Notes under the pieces: generated by a model
Told to the model about the DNA's origin: nothing
Database searches by the model: none
The model's input: only the letters and a program-made list of their open reading frames with translations
Made by a program: the position numbers and the translations under genes
NCBI RefSeq assembly: GCF_005048265.1
Contig: NZ_SUNH01000009.1
Coordinates: forward strand, 62,001 to 126,000
Direction: 5' to 3'
DNA length: 64,000 bases
DNA from: Paracoccus hibiscisoli
GTDB lineage: Bacteria; Pseudomonadota; Alphaproteobacteria; Rhodobacterales; Rhodobacteraceae
In this document: in pieces, positions 8,261 through 21,045 of the stretch
Layout of the letters: each line of letters opens with the position of its first letter
Position numbering within the stretch: position 1 is the stretch's first letter

Positions 8261-10894
8261 ATGACCAAGGACATGTCTGATCAGCCCACGCCGATGATGG
8301 CGCAATACCTGGCGATCCGGGAGGCCAATCCCGGCGCGCTGCTGTTCTATCGCATGGGCGATTTCTACGAGATGTTCTTTGACGACGCGGTGGCCGCGGC
8401 CGCCGCACTGGACATCGCGCTGACGAAACGCGGCACTCATCTGGGGGAGCCCATCCCGATGTGCGGCGTGCCGGTCCACGCGGCCGAGGGCTATCTGCTG
8501 ACTCTGATCCGCAAGGGGTTCCGGGTGGCCATCGCCGAACAGATGGAGGACCCCGCCGAGGCCAAGAAGCGCGGGTCGAAATCGGTCGTGGCCCGCGACG
8601 TGGTCCGCCTGGTCACCCCCGGCACCCTGACCGAGGAATCGCTGCTGGAGGCGCGGCGCCACAATTATCTGGCGGCCTTTGCGGTGATCCGCGACGAAGG
8701 GGCGCTGGCTTGGGTCGATATTTCGACCGGCGCGTTCTCGGTCATGGACTGCGCGCTGCCGCGTCTGGCGCCCGAACTGGCGCGGCTGGCCCCGCGCGAG
8801 GTGTTGGCCTGCGACACGGGCCTTGAAGAGCTGGTCGCGGATGCGGGCGCGGCGCTGACCGACCTGCATGCGTCCGCATTCGACAGCAACGCCGGCGCGC
8901 GGCGGCTGTGCGCGTTGTACGGGGTCGAGACGCTGGACGGGTTCGGCACCTTTACCCGGGCCGAGCTGTCGGCGATGGGCGCCATCGTCGACTATCTGGA
9001 CATGACGCAAAAGGGCAAGCTGCCCCTGCTGCGCCCGCCCATGCGCGAACGCGCGGGCGGCGCGATGCAGATCGACGCGGCCACAAGGCGCAATCTAGAG
9101 CTGACGCAGGCCCTGTCCGGCGGGCGCGAAGGGTCGCTGCTGGCCGCGATCGACCGCACCGTGACTGCCCCCGGCGCGCGCCTGCTGGAGCGTCGGATCA
9201 GCGCGCCGTCGCGCGATCTGGCGCTGATCGCGGCCCGGCATGATGCGGTGGCGGCGCTGGCTGCGGATGCGCGGCTGTTGGCCGATCTGCGCGGCGCGCT
9301 GGCGCGGGTGCCGGACATGGACCGGGCGCTGTCGCGGCTGGCGCTGGACCGGGGCGGGCCGCGCGATCTGGCCGCGATTCGCGCCGGGCTGGCGCAGGGG
9401 GCGGCGATTGCCGCGCGGCTGCCGGGTGACGCAGCACCGGTGCTGCGCGATGCGGCGGGCGATCTGGTGGGCCATGAGGCGCTGGTGGCGGTTCTGGATG
9501 ACGCGCTGGTGGCCGAGCCGCCGCTGCTGGCGCGGGATGGCGGTTTCGTAGCCGAGGGGCATGACGCCGATCTGGACCAGACCCGCCGGTTGCGCGACGA
9601 GGGGCGGGGCGTCATCGCCGGGATGCAGGCCGATTACGCCGCACTGGCGGGCGTGCCCAGCCTGAAGATCAAGCATAACAACGTGCTGGGCTATTTCATC
9701 GAAACGACGACCACCCATGCCGAACGCATGATGGCCGCGCCGCTGAACCAGACCTTCATCCATCGCCAGACGACCGCGAACCAGATCCGGTTCACCACGG
9801 TGGAGCTGTCGGAGCTGGAGACCCGCATCCTGAACGCCCGCGACCGCGCGCTGGAGATCGAGCGCGGGGTCTTTGACCGCCTGCGCCGCGCCGTGCTGGA
9901 TTACGCGGCCCAGGTCGGACAGGCCGCCCGCGCGCTGGCCGAGATCGATCTGGCCGGAGCCTTCGCGGACCTGGCCACGGGCGAGGGCTGGGTCCGGCCC
10001 CGCGTGGATGACAGCCGCGCCTTTGTGATCACGGGCGGGCGGCACCCGGTGGTGGAACGCGCGCTGCGGCGCAAGGCGCAGAGCTTTGTCGCCAATGATT
10101 GCGACCTGACCACGGGGGCGACGCCGGCCATCTGGCTGCTGACCGGGCCGAACATGGCGGGCAAGTCGACATTTCTGCGGCAGAACGCGCTGATTGCGGT
10201 GCTGGCGCAGGCAGGGGCCTTCGTGCCCGCGCGCGATGCCCATATTGGGCTGGTCAGCCAGCTGTTCAGCCGCGTGGGCGCCGCCGACGATCTGGCGCGG
10301 GGCCGGTCGACCTTCATGGTCGAGATGGTCGAGACGGCCGCGATCCTCAATCAGGCCGATGACCGCGCGCTGGTGATCCTGGACGAGATCGGGCGCGGCA
10401 CATCGACCTGGGACGGGCTGTCCATTGCCTGGGCGGTGATGGAGCATCTGCACGGCATGAACCGCTGTCGCGCGCTGTTCGCGACGCATTACCATGAGAT
10501 GACCGCCCTGTCGGCCAAGCTGGACGGGGTCGAGAATGCCACCGTCACCGTCCGCGAATGGCAGGGCGAGGTGATCTTTCTGCACGAGGTCCGCAAGGGC
10601 GCGGCGGATCGGTCCTATGGCGTGCAGGTGGCCAAGCTGGCGGGTCTGCCCACGTCGGTCGTGGACCGCGCCCGCGCCGTTCTGGACGCGCTGGAATCGG
10701 GCGAACGGCAGGCCGCGCGGCCCGTCGCGCTGATCGACGACCTGCCGCTGTTCCGCGCCGCCCCGCCGCCCCCGCCCAAGGCCCGCCCGCTGGACGACCG
10801 TCTGCGCGCGGTGCATCCCGACACGCTCAGCCCGCGCGAGGCGCTGGAACTGATCTATGAATTGAAAGCCCTGTCCGAGGAGACGCGCCCATGA
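8261..10894 (+). CDS. mutS: DNA mismatch repair protein MutS
   Basis: Mismatch sensor of 877 residues, the usual MutS length. The N-terminal mismatch-binding loop is present ([10 protein letters not shown], with the Phe and Glu that contact the mispair). The C-terminal ATPase has Walker [15 protein letters not shown] at about 627-640, then [18 protein letters not shown] and FATHYHEM. The end has DDLPLF and a short MutL/dimerisation-type tail. Two starts are possible: ATG 8261 and ATG 8273; the second has AAGGA just upstream. The stop overlaps the aroC start (ATGA). Divergent from the thi operon. Confidence 0.97.
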   Translation: MTKDMSDQPTPMMAQYLAIREANPGALLFYRMGDFYEMFFDDAVAAAAALDIALTKRGTHLGEPIPMCGVPVHAAEGYLLTLIRKGFRVAIAEQMEDPAEAKKRGSKSVVARDVVRLVTPGTLTEESLLEARRHNYLAAFAVIRDEGALAWVDISTGAFSVMDCALPRLAPELARLAPREVLACDTGLEELVADAGAALTDLHASAFDSNAGARRLCALYGVETLDGFGTFTRAELSAMGAIVDYLDMTQKGKLPLLRPPMRERAGGAMQIDAATRRNLELTQALSGGREGSLLAAIDRTVTAPGARLLERRISAPSRDLALIAARHDAVAALAADARLLADLRGALARVPDMDRALSRLALDRGGPRDLAAIRAGLAQGAAIAARLPGDAAPVLRDAAGDLVGHEALVAVLDDALVAEPPLLARDGGFVAEGHDADLDQTRRLRDEGRGVIAGMQADYAALAGVPSLKIKHNNVLGYFIETTTTHAERMMAAPLNQTFIHRQTTANQIRFTTVELSELETRILNARDRALEIERGVFDRLRRAVLDYAAQVGQAARALAEIDLAGAFADLATGEGWVRPRVDDSRAFVITGGRHPVVERALRRKAQSFVANDCDLTTGATPAIWLLTGPNMAGKSTFLRQNALIAVLAQAGAFVPARDAHIGLVSQLFSRVGAADDLARGRSTFMVEMVETAAILNQADDRALVILDEIGRGTSTWDGLSIAWAVMEHLHGMNRCRALFATHYHEMTALSAKLDGVENATVTVREWQGEVIFLHEVRKGAADRSYGVQVAKLAGLPTSVVDRARAVLDALESGERQAARPVALIDDLPLFRAAPPPPPKARPLDDRLRAVHPDTLSPREALELIYELKALSEETRP

Positions 10895-11991
10895 GCTACA
10901 ACACCTTCGGCCGCGAGTTCCGGTTCACCACCTGGGGTGAAAGCCACGGTCCCGCTTTGGGCGCGACCGTGGACGGCGTGCCCCCCGGCGTGCCGCTGAC
11001 GGAAGCCTACATCCAGGGCTTCATGGATCGCCGCCGTCCCGGCACCAGCAAACACACCACGCAGCGGCGCGAACCCGATCAGGTGCGCATCCTGTCGGGC
11101 GTGTTCGAGGGGGTCACCACCGGCACCGCGATCCAGCTGATGATCGAGAATACCGACCAGCGGTCCAAGGATTACGGCGATATCGCCACCAGCTTTCGCC
11201 CGGGTCACGCCGACATCACCTATCACCTGAAATACGGGGTCCGCGATTATCGCGGCGGGGGCCGGTCGTCCGCGCGCGAAACCGCGGCGCGGGTCGCGGC
11301 GGGGGCCGTGGCACAGGCGGTGCTGGCCGCATTGGTGCCCCAGCTGAAGATCACCGGTTACATGGTGCAGATGGGGGCGCTGCATCTGGACCGCGCGCGG
11401 ATGGACCTGTCGGTCGTGAACGACAACCCGTTCTTTCTGCCCGATGCGGGCGCGGTTCAGGCCTGGTCCGATTATCTGGACGGCATCCGCAAGGATCAGA
11501 ACAGCGTCGGCGCGGCGATCGAGGTCTGTGTTCAGGGCTGTCCGCCCGGTCTGGGCGCGCCGGTCTATGCGAAGCTGGACACCGATCTGGCCGCCGCGAT
11601 GATGTCGATCAACGCCGTCAAGGCGGTCGAGATCGGCGAGGGCATGGCCTCCGCCGCGCTGACCGGCGTCGACAACGCGGACGAGATCCGCATGGGGCCG
11701 GACGGGCCGGACTTTCTGTCGAATCATGCGGGCGGCATCCTGGGCGGCATCTCGACCGGGCAGGACATCGTGGTGCGCTTCGCGATCAAGCCGACCAGCT
11801 CGATCACGACACCTCGCCGCTCGATCAATTCGCGCGGGGAGGAGGTCGAGGTCATCACCAAGGGCCGTCACGACCCCTGCGTCGGCATTCGCGCCGTGCC
11901 CGTGGCCGAGGCGATGGCCGCCTGCGTGATCCTGGACCACCTGCTGATGGACCGGGCGCAGACCGGGGGCGTGCGCGGTCAGATCGGCTGA
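10891..11991 (+). CDS. aroC: Chorismate synthase
   Basis: Last enzyme of the shikimate pathway; converts 5-enolpyruvylshikimate 3-phosphate to chorismate with reduced FMN. At 366 residues it has the normal length. Signatures: [13 protein letters not shown] near the start, [17 protein letters not shown], the central [15 protein letters not shown], and [17 protein letters not shown] near the C-terminus. Its start overlaps the mutS stop, an operon-like linkage with no obvious functional link. The last 13 bases overlap the convergent ribokinase gene. Confidence 0.98.
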   Translation: MSYNTFGREFRFTTWGESHGPALGATVDGVPPGVPLTEAYIQGFMDRRRPGTSKHTTQRREPDQVRILSGVFEGVTTGTAIQLMIENTDQRSKDYGDIATSFRPGHADITYHLKYGVRDYRGGGRSSARETAARVAAGAVAQAVLAALVPQLKITGYMVQMGALHLDRARMDLSVVNDNPFFLPDAGAVQAWSDYLDGIRKDQNSVGAAIEVCVQGCPPGLGAPVYAKLDTDLAAAMMSINAVKAVEIGEGMASAALTGVDNADEIRMGPDGPDFLSNHAGGILGGISTGQDIVVRFAIKPTSSITTPRRSINSRGEEVEVITKGRHDPCVGIRAVPVAEAMAACVILDHLLMDRAQTGGVRGQIG

Positions 11992-12857
11992 TCGGCAAGG
12001 AACGCGTCGACCTCGGCGCGGGTGGGGATGGCGTCGCCCGCCCCGGCCCGCGTCACCTTCACCGCCGCCGCGCCCGAGGCCAGCCGCAGGGCGGCGGGGA
12101 CGTCCGCGCCGCCGTCCAGCGCAGCGGCGAAATAGCCCGCAAAGGTGTCGCCCGCGCCGGTCGTGTCCACGGGCGTGACCCGGAACGAGGACTGGCTGTG
12201 GACCTGGCCCGTGGCCAGGTCGCGATATTCGGCACCGTGGGCGCCCCGCGTGATCAGCAGGCCCTGGACCGGCAGATCGCCGGGAATACCCGCGAACAGC
12301 TGCTGCGCCTCGCCCTCGTTCATCGCCAGGATCGAGACATGGGGCAGGACCGCGCGCACCGCCTCCAGATCGAAGGGGGCCGCGGAATAGATCACCCGCG
12401 CGCCCCGGGCCTGCGCGGCCTGGGCGGCGGCGACCTGGCCGTTCGTCTCGTTCTGGATCAGCAGCGTGTCGGACGGGGACAGCGCGGAAAGGGCGTCCGT
12501 CAGCGCGGCCTCGTCTATGGCGCGGTTCGCGCCGGGATGGATGACGATGGCGTTCTCCGCGTCGGCATCCAGCAGGATGATCGCATGCCCGGTGGCCTGA
12601 TCGTCCAGGCGCGCGACCTGGCCCATGTCGACCCCCGCCTGTGCCAGGCGGTCGCGCACCCAATCGTCACCCGGGCCCATCGCGCCCAGGTGATGCGTGG
12701 TGGCGCCTGCACGGGCGGCGGCGACCGACTGGTTCGCGCCCTTGCCGCCCAGCCCCTCGGCATAGCCGCGCGAGGCCAGCGTCTCTCCGGGACGGGGCAG
12801 GCTGTCCAGCCGATAGACGTGGTCGATGTTGATCGAGCCCAGGTTCCAGATTGCCAT
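11979..12857 (-). CDS. rbsK: Ribokinase (PfkB family)
   Basis: Sugar kinase of 292 residues. N-terminal PfkB signature: [15 protein letters not shown] after [18 protein letters not shown]-terminal signature with the catalytic aspartate: [17 protein letters not shown]. The GSINID and LGGKGAN pattern and length favour ribokinase over fructokinase or adenosine kinase, which is family knowledge rather than proof. It stands alone on the minus strand, with no ribose transporter nearby. Confidence 0.87.
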   Translation of the reverse strand: MAIWNLGSINIDHVYRLDSLPRPGETLASRGYAEGLGGKGANQSVAAARAGATTHHLGAMGPGDDWVRDRLAQAGVDMGQVARLDDQATGHAIILLDADAENAIVIHPGANRAIDEAALTDALSALSPSDTLLIQNETNGQVAAAQAAQARGARVIYSAAPFDLEAVRAVLPHVSILAMNEGEAQQLFAGIPGDLPVQGLLITRGAHGAEYRDLATGQVHSQSSFRVTPVDTTGAGDTFAGYFAAALDGGADVPAALRLASGAAAVKVTRAGAGDAIPTRAEVDAFLADQPI

Positions 12858-12916
12858 GACTGCCTCCGCGATTGGTGGGTCATGTGACCGGGCGGGCCGG
12901 GCCTTGTCCAGATATG

Positions 12917-12944
12917 AAAAGACGCGCCCGTTGCGGGGCGCGTC
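12917..12944 (-). terminator. Intrinsic terminator of the petABC operon
   Basis: A perfect 9-bp stem (GACGCGCCC with GGGCGCGTC, 12921-12929 and 12936-12944) and a 6-base loop is followed on the minus strand by four T residues (12920-12917). It lies 27 bases after the petC stop and before ribokinase. Confidence 0.82.
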
Positions 12945-12971
12945 CTGTCATGTCGGGCTGTCCAGAGCGGA

Positions 12972-13763
12972 TCAGGCGGGCAGCTTGCCCTTGTGGGGTG
13001 CCCACAGACGCTTGTTGACCAGATAGAGCAGAACGGTCAGCAGCAGCAGGAACAGCACCGCGACCAGGCCCACGGCCTTGCGGTCCATCATCTTGGGCTC
13101 GGCGGTCCACATCAGGAAGGCCGACACGTCCAGCGACATCTGATCAACGGTCGCGGGGGTGCCGTCCTCGTAGGTGACTCGGTCGTCCGACAGTGGGGCC
13201 GCCATGCTGATCCAGCCGCCCGGGAAGGCGGAGTTGCCGTGCAGCAGCGTTCCGGCCTGTTCCTGGTCCTCACCGGTATAGCCGGTCAGCAGGGCGTGGA
13301 TGTATTCCGGGCCGCCCATGCCGCGCACCAACTGGTTGATGCCGGTGCCGTAGGGACCGTGGAAACCCGCCCGCGCCTTGGCCATCAGCGACAGGTCGGG
13401 ACCCATGCCATCGCCCCGGATGGTCGGGAAATGGTCGGTGACGGTGCGCGGACGTTCCTCGCCCAGGGCCTCGTCCCAGACCGGCAGCAGGTCCGCCGCA
13501 TAGGCACGGACCTGATCCTCGGGCAGGCCGGGGCCGCCGTCATCCGACAGGGTGCGGATGGCGACATATTGCAGCCCGTGGCAGGCCGAGCAGACCTCGG
13601 TATAGACCTGCAGCCCGCGCTGCAGCTGGAACTGGTCGAACGAGCCGAACGGACCCTCGAAGGAGAAGGGAACGTCCTCGATATGCCCAGCCTCGCCTGC
13701 GGCCATCGCCGGGCCGGACAGGCCAAGAGCCGTGACGGCGGCGATCGCAAATGCTTTCAGCAT
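12972..13763 (-). CDS. petC: Cytochrome c1 of the bc1 complex
   Basis: Heme-carrying subunit of complex III, 263 residues. A signal peptide ([21 protein letters not shown]) is followed by the heme-c motif CSACH at 58-62, the axial-methionine region [10 protein letters not shown], and a C-terminal membrane anchor ([19 protein letters not shown]) with a basic tail. ATG 13763 begins the signal peptide. Third gene of petA-petB-petC, 14 bases after petB. It lacks the long acidic N-terminal insert known from Paracoccus denitrificans cytochrome c1 and is of Rhodobacter-like size. Confidence 0.96.
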   Translation of the reverse strand: MLKAFAIAAVTALGLSGPAMAAGEAGHIEDVPFSFEGPFGSFDQFQLQRGLQVYTEVCSACHGLQYVAIRTLSDDGGPGLPEDQVRAYAADLLPVWDEALGEERPRTVTDHFPTIRGDGMGPDLSLMAKARAGFHGPYGTGINQLVRGMGGPEYIHALLTGYTGEDQEQAGTLLHGNSAFPGGWISMAAPLSDDRVTYEDGTPATVDQMSLDVSAFLMWTAEPKMMDRKAVGLVAVLFLLLLTVLLYLVNKRLWAPHKGKLPA

Positions 13764-13777
13764 GATCCTGGGTCCTC

Positions 13778-15118
13778 TCACTCGGCCGGCTGCGTCAGGC
13801 TGGTTCCACCAACCTTGGGCGCGTAATGTGCGTTGAAGTCTTCCTCGATGGTGGCCGGCATCGGCTCGGGCTTTTCGATCACGCCCAGCAGGGGCAGGAT
13901 CACCAGGAAGTAGGCGAACCAATAGGCTGAGGCCGCCAGCGCGATATAGGGATAGATCCCTTCGGCCGGCATGGCGCCCACCCACATCAGGATCATGAAG
14001 TCCGCGGCCAACAGCCAGAACCACCACTTGAACTGCGGACGATAGCGGCCCGAGCGCACGCGGCTGGTGTCCAGCCAGGGGGCCAGACCCATCACGACGA
14101 TCGCACCGAACATCGCCAGCACGCCGAAGAACTTGGCGTCCACGATGCCGAAGGTTGCGAACTGCACCAGCTGGACCAGCCAGACCTCGGCGTCGAAGGC
14201 GCGCAGGATCGCGTAGAAGGGCAGGAAGTACCATTCCGGCACGATATGCGCGGGCGTCGCCAGGGCGTTCGCCTCGATATAGTTGTCCGGGTGGCCCAGA
14301 TAATTGGGCATGAAGCCCACGATCGCAAAGAAGATCGCCAGGATCAGCGCCAGCGCGAACAGGTCCTTGATGACGAAATAGGGCCAGAAGGGCAGGGTGT
14401 CCTTTTCGGCCTCTTCCTTGCTGGTGCGGCGCACCTCGATGCCCGTCGGGTTGTTGTTGCCCGTCGAGTGGAAGGCCCACACATGCACGATCACCAGGCC
14501 CGCGATGATGAAGGGCAGCAGGTAATGCAACGAGAAGAAGCGGTTCAGCGTCGCGTTGCCGACCGCCGGTCCGCCCAGCAGCCAGGTCTGCAGCGTTTCG
14601 CCCACGCCGGGGATGGCGCCAAAGAGGCCGGTGATCACGGTCGCGCCCCAGAAGGACATCTGACCCCAGGGCAGCACATATCCCATGAAGGCGGTTGCCA
14701 TCATCAGGATGTAGATCAGCATGCCGATGATCCAGGTGACCTCGCGCGGGGCCTTGTAGCTGCCGTAATAGAGGCCGCGGAAGATGTGCAGATAGACCGC
14801 CACGAAGAACAGCGACGCGCCGTTCATGTGGATATAGCGCAGCATATGCCCGCCATTCACGTTGCGCATGATGTGTTCGACGCTGGCAAAGGCCATGTCG
14901 ACATGCGGGGTATAGTGCATCACCAGCACGACGCCGGTGATGATCTGCAGAAGCAGACAAAAGACCAGGACGATGCCCCAGATCCACATCCAGTTCAGGT
15001 TCTTGGGCGTGGGGATCATCAGCGTGTCGTAGAGCAGCCCCGCGACGGGCAGTCGACGGTGCAGCCAATTCTCGAAGCCCGTCTTGGGCTCGTAATGGTC
15101 GTGCGGTATTCCGGCCAT
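13778..15118 (-). CDS. petB: Cytochrome b of the bc1 complex
   Basis: Membrane core of complex III, 446 residues with eight main helices. Seen are the N-terminal [12 protein letters not shown], helix [21 protein letters not shown], the heme-ligand helices with [19 protein letters not shown] and [20 protein letters not shown], the quinol-site motif (PEWYF, seen as [14 protein letters not shown]) and [16 protein letters not shown]. It oxidises ubiquinol and carries hemes bL and bH. It is 11 bases downstream of petA. The C-terminal extension past the last helix is normal for alphaproteobacteria. Confidence 0.97.
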   Translation of the reverse strand: MAGIPHDHYEPKTGFENWLHRRLPVAGLLYDTLMIPTPKNLNWMWIWGIVLVFCLLLQIITGVVLVMHYTPHVDMAFASVEHIMRNVNGGHMLRYIHMNGASLFFVAVYLHIFRGLYYGSYKAPREVTWIIGMLIYILMMATAFMGYVLPWGQMSFWGATVITGLFGAIPGVGETLQTWLLGGPAVGNATLNRFFSLHYLLPFIIAGLVIVHVWAFHSTGNNNPTGIEVRRTSKEEAEKDTLPFWPYFVIKDLFALALILAIFFAIVGFMPNYLGHPDNYIEANALATPAHIVPEWYFLPFYAILRAFDAEVWLVQLVQFATFGIVDAKFFGVLAMFGAIVVMGLAPWLDTSRVRSGRYRPQFKWWFWLLAADFMILMWVGAMPAEGIYPYIALAASAYWFAYFLVILPLLGVIEKPEPMPATIEEDFNAHYAPKVGGTSLTQPAE

Positions 15119-15129
15119 GATAACCCTCC

Positions 15130-15693
15130 TTAACCCAGCTGGATGGTGGTGTCGTTCACGAACGACGCCAGCGGAATGTGCATGTTCTCGGGCGCGGGCC
15201 CGCGGCGGATGCGGCCGGCGGTGTCATAGTGGCTGCCGTGGCAGGGGCAGAACCAGCCGCCGAAATCGCCCGCGCCGTCACCGATGGGCACGCAGCCCAG
15301 ATGGGTGCAGACGCCGATCTGGACCAGCCACTCGCCCGTGTCGTCCAGGGCGCGGTTCTGGTCGGTCGCCGGGGCGTTGTCGTCCAGGTTGGGGTTCTGC
15401 GCGTTGCGGTCGGGCAGATCGTTCAGGTCGACCGCGCGGCCGGCCTCGATCTCCTCGGGGGTGCGGCGGCGGATGAACACGGGCTTGCCCAGGAACAGCA
15501 CGGTGATCTGCGAACCGGGCGCGATGCCGCTGACATCGACCTGGATCGAGGCAAGCGCCTGCACATCCGCCGACGGGTTCATCTGATTCACAAGGGTCCA
15601 GGCGGCGGCACCGGCGGCCACCGTGCCTGCGCCCGCCGTGGCATAATAGAGGAAATCCCTCCGGGTGCCTACGTGGTCATCTGCGTGGGACAC
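15130..15693 (-). CDS. petA: Rieske iron-sulfur protein of the bc1 complex
   Basis: 187 residues with the two 2Fe-2S motifs CTHLGC at 129-134 and CPCHGSH at 149-155; these cysteines and histidines bind the cluster and the disulfide. The N-terminus [16 protein letters not shown] is an uncleaved twin-arginine signal anchor, as expected for bacterial Rieske proteins. The start codon is GTG at 15693, with GGAG eight bases upstream; no suitable ATG precedes the Tat motif. First gene of the pet operon, whose promoter should lie in 15694-15904. Confidence 0.96.
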   Translation of the reverse strand: MSHADDHVGTRRDFLYYATAGAGTVAAGAAAWTLVNQMNPSADVQALASIQVDVSGIAPGSQITVLFLGKPVFIRRRTPEEIEAGRAVDLNDLPDRNAQNPNLDDNAPATDQNRALDDTGEWLVQIGVCTHLGCVPIGDGAGDFGGWFCPCHGSHYDTAGRIRRGPAPENMHIPLASFVNDTTIQLG

Positions 15694-15904
15694 GGGTCAT
15701 ACTCCAATTCGGGCCGAAAGTCAGGCCGATACGACATTCCGGGCCGCGTCCGAACGCAGCCTTCGCGGGGCGGTTCTAGCCCTCAATTCCTCGTCAGTCC
15801 AGATGATAAGCCGTCGCATGCCGATGCAATTCGACCCGTCGGACACAATTGCAGCGCGCGTTTGCGCCATCACTGCGGCAGGGTGTCGCGGTTGCAGGCT
15901 CCGC

Positions 15905-16675
15905 TCACAGCAACCCTTCCGAGCGAAAGCTGAGTTCGCGCGACTTGCCGATGATCAGATGGTCGTGGATGGTGATTCCCATGCTGTCGGCGGCCTGACT
16001 GATGCGCGTCGTCATGGCGATGTCGCTGTCCGAGGGCGTGGGATCGCCCGAGGGGTGGTTGTGCACCAGGATCAGCGCCGAGGCGTTCAGCTCCAGCGCG
16101 CGGCGGATGATCTCGCGCGGATAGACGGGGACGTGATCCACGGTGCCGCGCGACTGTTCCTCATCCGCGATCAGGACGTTCTTGCGGTCCAGATACAGCA
16201 CACGGAACTGCTCGATCTCGCGATGCGCCATGGCGGTGTGGCAATAATCCAGCAGCGATTGCCAGCTGGACAGGACCGGGCGGTGCATGATGCGGGCGCG
16301 GGCCATGCGTTGGGCCGCGGCCTCGACGATCTTCAGCTCGGTCACGACGGCAGGGCCGACGCCGGCCACGGCCAGCAGGCGTGTGGGCGCAGCCGTGACC
16401 ACGCGGTTGAAATCGCCAAAGGTCTCGATCAGCAGGCGGGCCAGCGGCTTGACGTCCTGGCGCGGGATGGCGCGGAACAGCACCAGCTCCAGCAGCTCGT
16501 AATCGGGCATGGCGGCGGCCCCGCCCTGCATGAACCGGTCGCGCAGCCGCGCCCGGTGATCGGCCAGATAGGAGGGCGCCTTTCCCGGCGCGTTCGCCGG
16601 TTCCGCGGCCACATCATCGGCCGCCGGGGCGAACAGCGGCAGGGGCATTTCGCGAAAGGCACGATTCGGGTCCAT
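15905..16675 (-). CDS. radC: RadC/JAB-domain DNA repair family protein
   Basis: 256 residues, with an N-terminal helix-hairpin-helix-like part (VAGVGPAVVTELKI near 103-117) and a C-terminal JAB/MPN metalloprotease-like domain. The metal motif HNHPSGDPTPSDSD starts at residue 205; the upstream glutamate and the two histidines plus aspartate are intact. RadC proteins are widespread but their exact function is unsettled. Separate transcription unit between pet and dnaJ. Confidence 0.93.
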   Translation of the reverse strand: MDPNRAFREMPLPLFAPAADDVAAEPANAPGKAPSYLADHRARLRDRFMQGGAAAMPDYELLELVLFRAIPRQDVKPLARLLIETFGDFNRVVTAAPTRLLAVAGVGPAVVTELKIVEAAAQRMARARIMHRPVLSSWQSLLDYCHTAMAHREIEQFRVLYLDRKNVLIADEEQSRGTVDHVPVYPREIIRRALELNASALILVHNHPSGDPTPSDSDIAMTTRISQAADSMGITIHDHLIIGKSRELSFRSEGLL

Positions 16676-16717
16676 GCGTCGATCATGGCCCGAACCGGTA
16701 AAGGAAGGGTTAACCCG

Positions 16718-17881
16718 TTACCGGGTCATCCCATCCCAAAAGCTTTTGACCTTGTCGAAGAAGCCGTCCGATTGCGGGCTGTTATCGGCCTTTTCGGCCT
16801 CGAACTCGCGCAGCAACTCGCGCTGGCGCGGGGTCAGGTTGACCGGCGTCTCGACGGTCAGTTCGATCAGCATGTCGCCGAAATCGCCCTGCGCGCCGGG
16901 GCCGTGGCGCAAAGGCGGCATGCCCTTGCCGCGCAGGCGCATCTGCCGGCCGGTCTGGCTGCCGGCGGCAACCTTGACGCGGGCCCGCCCGCCGTCGATC
17001 GTCGGCACCTCGACCTCGCCGCCCAGGGCGGCCGTGGCCATGCTGACCGGCACCTGGCAGGCCAGCATCTTGCCGTCGCGCAGAAAGATCGCGTGCTCGG
17101 CCACCTCGATGAAGATGTAAAGATCGCCGGTCGGGCCGCCGCGCATCCCCGCCTCGCCCTCTCCGGCCAGACGGATGCGGGTGCCGGTCTCGACGCCCGC
17201 GGGAATGTTCACGGACAGCGCCCGATCGCGTTCCTGGCGCCCGGCGCCGTGGCAGGCCTTGCAGGGGTTCTTGACGATCTGGCCCGCGCCGCCGCAGGTG
17301 GGGCAGGTGCGCTCGACCGTGAAAAAGCCCTGTTGGGCGCGGACCTTGCCCATGCCCGCGCAGGTCGGGCAGGCGGCGGGCTGGGACGCGCCCTCGGCCC
17401 CGGTGCCCGCGCATTCGCCGCAGGCGACCGAGCCGCGGACCGTAATCGGTTTCTGGACGCCGCGATAGGCCTCCTCCAGCGTGACGCGCAGGTTGTAGCG
17501 CAGGTCCTGGCCGCGCTGTGCGCGGGCCCGGCCGCCGCCACCGCCACCGCGACGGCCCATCATGTCGCCGAACAGATCCTCGAACACATCGGCAAAGGCC
17601 GCGCCGAAATCGCCGGGATGCTGGCCGCGTCCACCGCCGCCGCCGCCCATGCCACCCTCGAAGGCCGCATGGCCAAAGCGGTCATAGGCCGCCTTTTTCT
17701 GTTCGTCCTTGAGGCAGTCATAGGCCTCGTTCGCTTCCTTGAAGCGGGCCTCGGCGGTCGCATCGTCCTGATTGCGGTCAGGGTGCAGTTCCTTGGCCTT
17801 GATCCGATAGGCCTTCTTGATCTCGTCGGTCGAGGCCCCGCGCGTGACCCCGAGCACTTCGTAGTAACAACGCTTGCTCAT
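16718..17881 (-). CDS. dnaJ: Chaperone DnaJ
   Basis: Hsp40 co-chaperone of 387 residues. The J domain has HPD at 33-35; a Gly/Phe-rich linker runs from about 75 to 120 with a notably Gly-rich and Arg-rich stretch. The zinc-binding region has four CxxCxGxG-type repeats ([32 protein letters not shown]). The C-terminal substrate domains follow. It stimulates DnaK ATP hydrolysis. It is 84 bases after dnaK with a hairpin between, a usual dnaK-dnaJ pair. Confidence 0.98.
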   Translation of the reverse strand: MSKRCYYEVLGVTRGASTDEIKKAYRIKAKELHPDRNQDDATAEARFKEANEAYDCLKDEQKKAAYDRFGHAAFEGGMGGGGGGRGQHPGDFGAAFADVFEDLFGDMMGRRGGGGGGRARAQRGQDLRYNLRVTLEEAYRGVQKPITVRGSVACGECAGTGAEGASQPAACPTCAGMGKVRAQQGFFTVERTCPTCGGAGQIVKNPCKACHGAGRQERDRALSVNIPAGVETGTRIRLAGEGEAGMRGGPTGDLYIFIEVAEHAIFLRDGKMLACQVPVSMATAALGGEVEVPTIDGGRARVKVAAGSQTGRQMRLRGKGMPPLRHGPGAQGDFGDMLIELTVETPVNLTPRQRELLREFEAEKADNSPQSDGFFDKVKSFWDGMTR

Positions 17882-17913
17882 GTGTCGTCCTGTTCAGCTG
17901 TCCCCATGAAACA

Positions 17914-17943
17914 GGCCGGCCCGCAGCAGATGGCGGACCGGCC
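17914..17943 (-). other. Hairpin in the dnaK-dnaJ intergenic space
   Basis: An inverted repeat GGCCGG-c-CCGC / GCGG-a-CCGGCC (17914-17924 and 17933-17943) forms a stem of ten pairs with one mismatch and an 8-base loop. No T-run follows, so it may lower read-through into dnaJ or mark an mRNA processing or stability site. Role is inference. Confidence 0.5.
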
Positions 17944-17965
17944 CGGTCAGGGGATGCGGCCCCGA

Positions 17966-19882
<1,917 letters not shown>

Positions 19883-19992
19883 GTGAATATAACCTTCTCT
19901 TGCGGCGATATCGTGGACTTCGGGTCCGTTGTGGCCCCCGAGGCCCGATCCCTTGCGTGAACGGCCCGGAACCTCCGAACCGCTTCGGGGGT

Positions 19993-20022
19993 GTATATAG
20001 GGATGCAATTCGGCCCCGCAAG
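19993..20022 (-). promoter_or_regulatory. RpoH (sigma-32) type heat-shock promoter of dnaK
   Basis: On the minus strand CTTG (20022-20019) is followed after exactly 17 bases by CCTATATAC (20001-19993). This fits the alphaproteobacterial heat-shock consensus CTTG-N17-CYTATNTNNG in all positions but the last. It points at dnaK, 111 bases before the start codon. No CIRCE inverted repeat was found. Confidence 0.75.
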
Positions 20023-20072
20023 CACCGCCAGGCCCCAAAATGGGCCGAAGGGGCCTGCAAATGCGGCGATTT

Positions 20073-20951
20073 CTACTGGGTCGCGCTCCAACTGATGGAT
20101 TCGTACTTGCGGGTGGTGAAGTTGATCAGCAACCCGATCATCAGCGCCGCGATCGAGAACCACAGCGGATAAAGCAGGCTGGTCCGATGCGGCGAATAGT
20201 TGATGAACAGGAACCCGCGCTCCTGGTCGATCAGGTGGAACAGCGGGTTCCACGCGAACCAGGGCAGGATGAAGCCGGGCAACGTGTTGGCCACGAAGAA
20301 CTTGCCCGAGGCGAACATGTTGATCCGCTGATACAGCGTCGTCAGCACTTTGCAGGCCTGCGGCGACCAGGGCCGGATGCCCAGGAACACCAGCCCCACG
20401 CAGCATCCCGAAAACCAGGCCAGCAGGAACAGAGCCCCCGCCCCCAGGGGGTCGTAGATCGTGATCTCTTGGAACCCCAGGTGATAGATCGACAGGATGA
20501 CGATGCAGCCGATCGTCTGGCGATAGAGCACCGACAGCGCCGCCCCCGAGATCAGCACCGCCGCGTTCAGCGGTTCGTGCTTGATGATCCCCGACGAGAT
20601 CGAATGGCTGCCTGCGACGGCCGCCACCGTCTGCACATGCAGCATGAAGATGAAGATGCCCGACATGATATAGAGCAGGAAATCCCCCCGGATCGGAGAG
20701 GTTTTCAGCCCGATCAGCGCGTACATGGCCAGGAACACCACCACGAACAGCGCGCTTTGCACCATGGTCAGCAGCAGGCCCACCACCGCGTTGCGGTGTT
20801 CCGTGCGCAGGTTGTAGACCGTCTGGTGATAGATCAGCGCCAGCGTGGTGAACGCGGCCTGAAACATGTTCCGGTTCTGGCGCTGCTTGAACAAGGGTCG
20901 TGCTCCGTCGATGAGGGCGGTGGGTCCGGCCTGTCCGGACCGTGGTCGCAT
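20073..20951 (-). CDS. ABC-2 type polysaccharide export permease (KpsM-like)
   Basis: 292 residues with six predicted membrane segments: two N-terminal (about 55-90), a central pair (150-200) and C-terminal helices ending at [12 protein letters not shown]. The fold and the amphipathic start [29 protein letters not shown] look like permeases that export capsule or O-antigen polysaccharide. A later start at residue 29 (MFQAAFTT) is possible. The ATPase and the periplasmic and outer-membrane partners are not in this window. Its neighbours (CMP-Kdo synthetase, galU, galE, glycosyltransferases) support a surface-glycan role. Confidence 0.75.
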   Translation of the reverse strand: MRPRSGQAGPTALIDGARPLFKQRQNRNMFQAAFTTLALIYHQTVYNLRTEHRNAVVGLLLTMVQSALFVVVFLAMYALIGLKTSPIRGDFLLYIMSGIFIFMLHVQTVAAVAGSHSISSGIIKHEPLNAAVLISGAALSVLYRQTIGCIVILSIYHLGFQEITIYDPLGAGALFLLAWFSGCCVGLVFLGIRPWSPQACKVLTTLYQRINMFASGKFFVANTLPGFILPWFAWNPLFHLIDQERGFLFINYSPHRTSLLYPLWFSIAALMIGLLINFTTRKYESISWSATQ

Positions 20952-21045
20952 GCTTGCCGACGGACCCGCCTGCGATCATAAGGGGGACCGGACCTTCGCA
21001 CAATCCGGCAGCGGCCGACGGCCCCGCGCAGGGAAAGGAAAGTGA

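Noticed and set aside
9095..10816. A 573-codon minus-strand frame inside mutS
   Set aside because: Fully inside a well-supported mutS; composition (His, Gln, Arg rich) is that of an antisense shadow.
19883..20072. CIRCE element upstream of dnaK
   Set aside because: No TTAGCACTC-type inverted repeat was found; only the RpoH-type promoter is supported.
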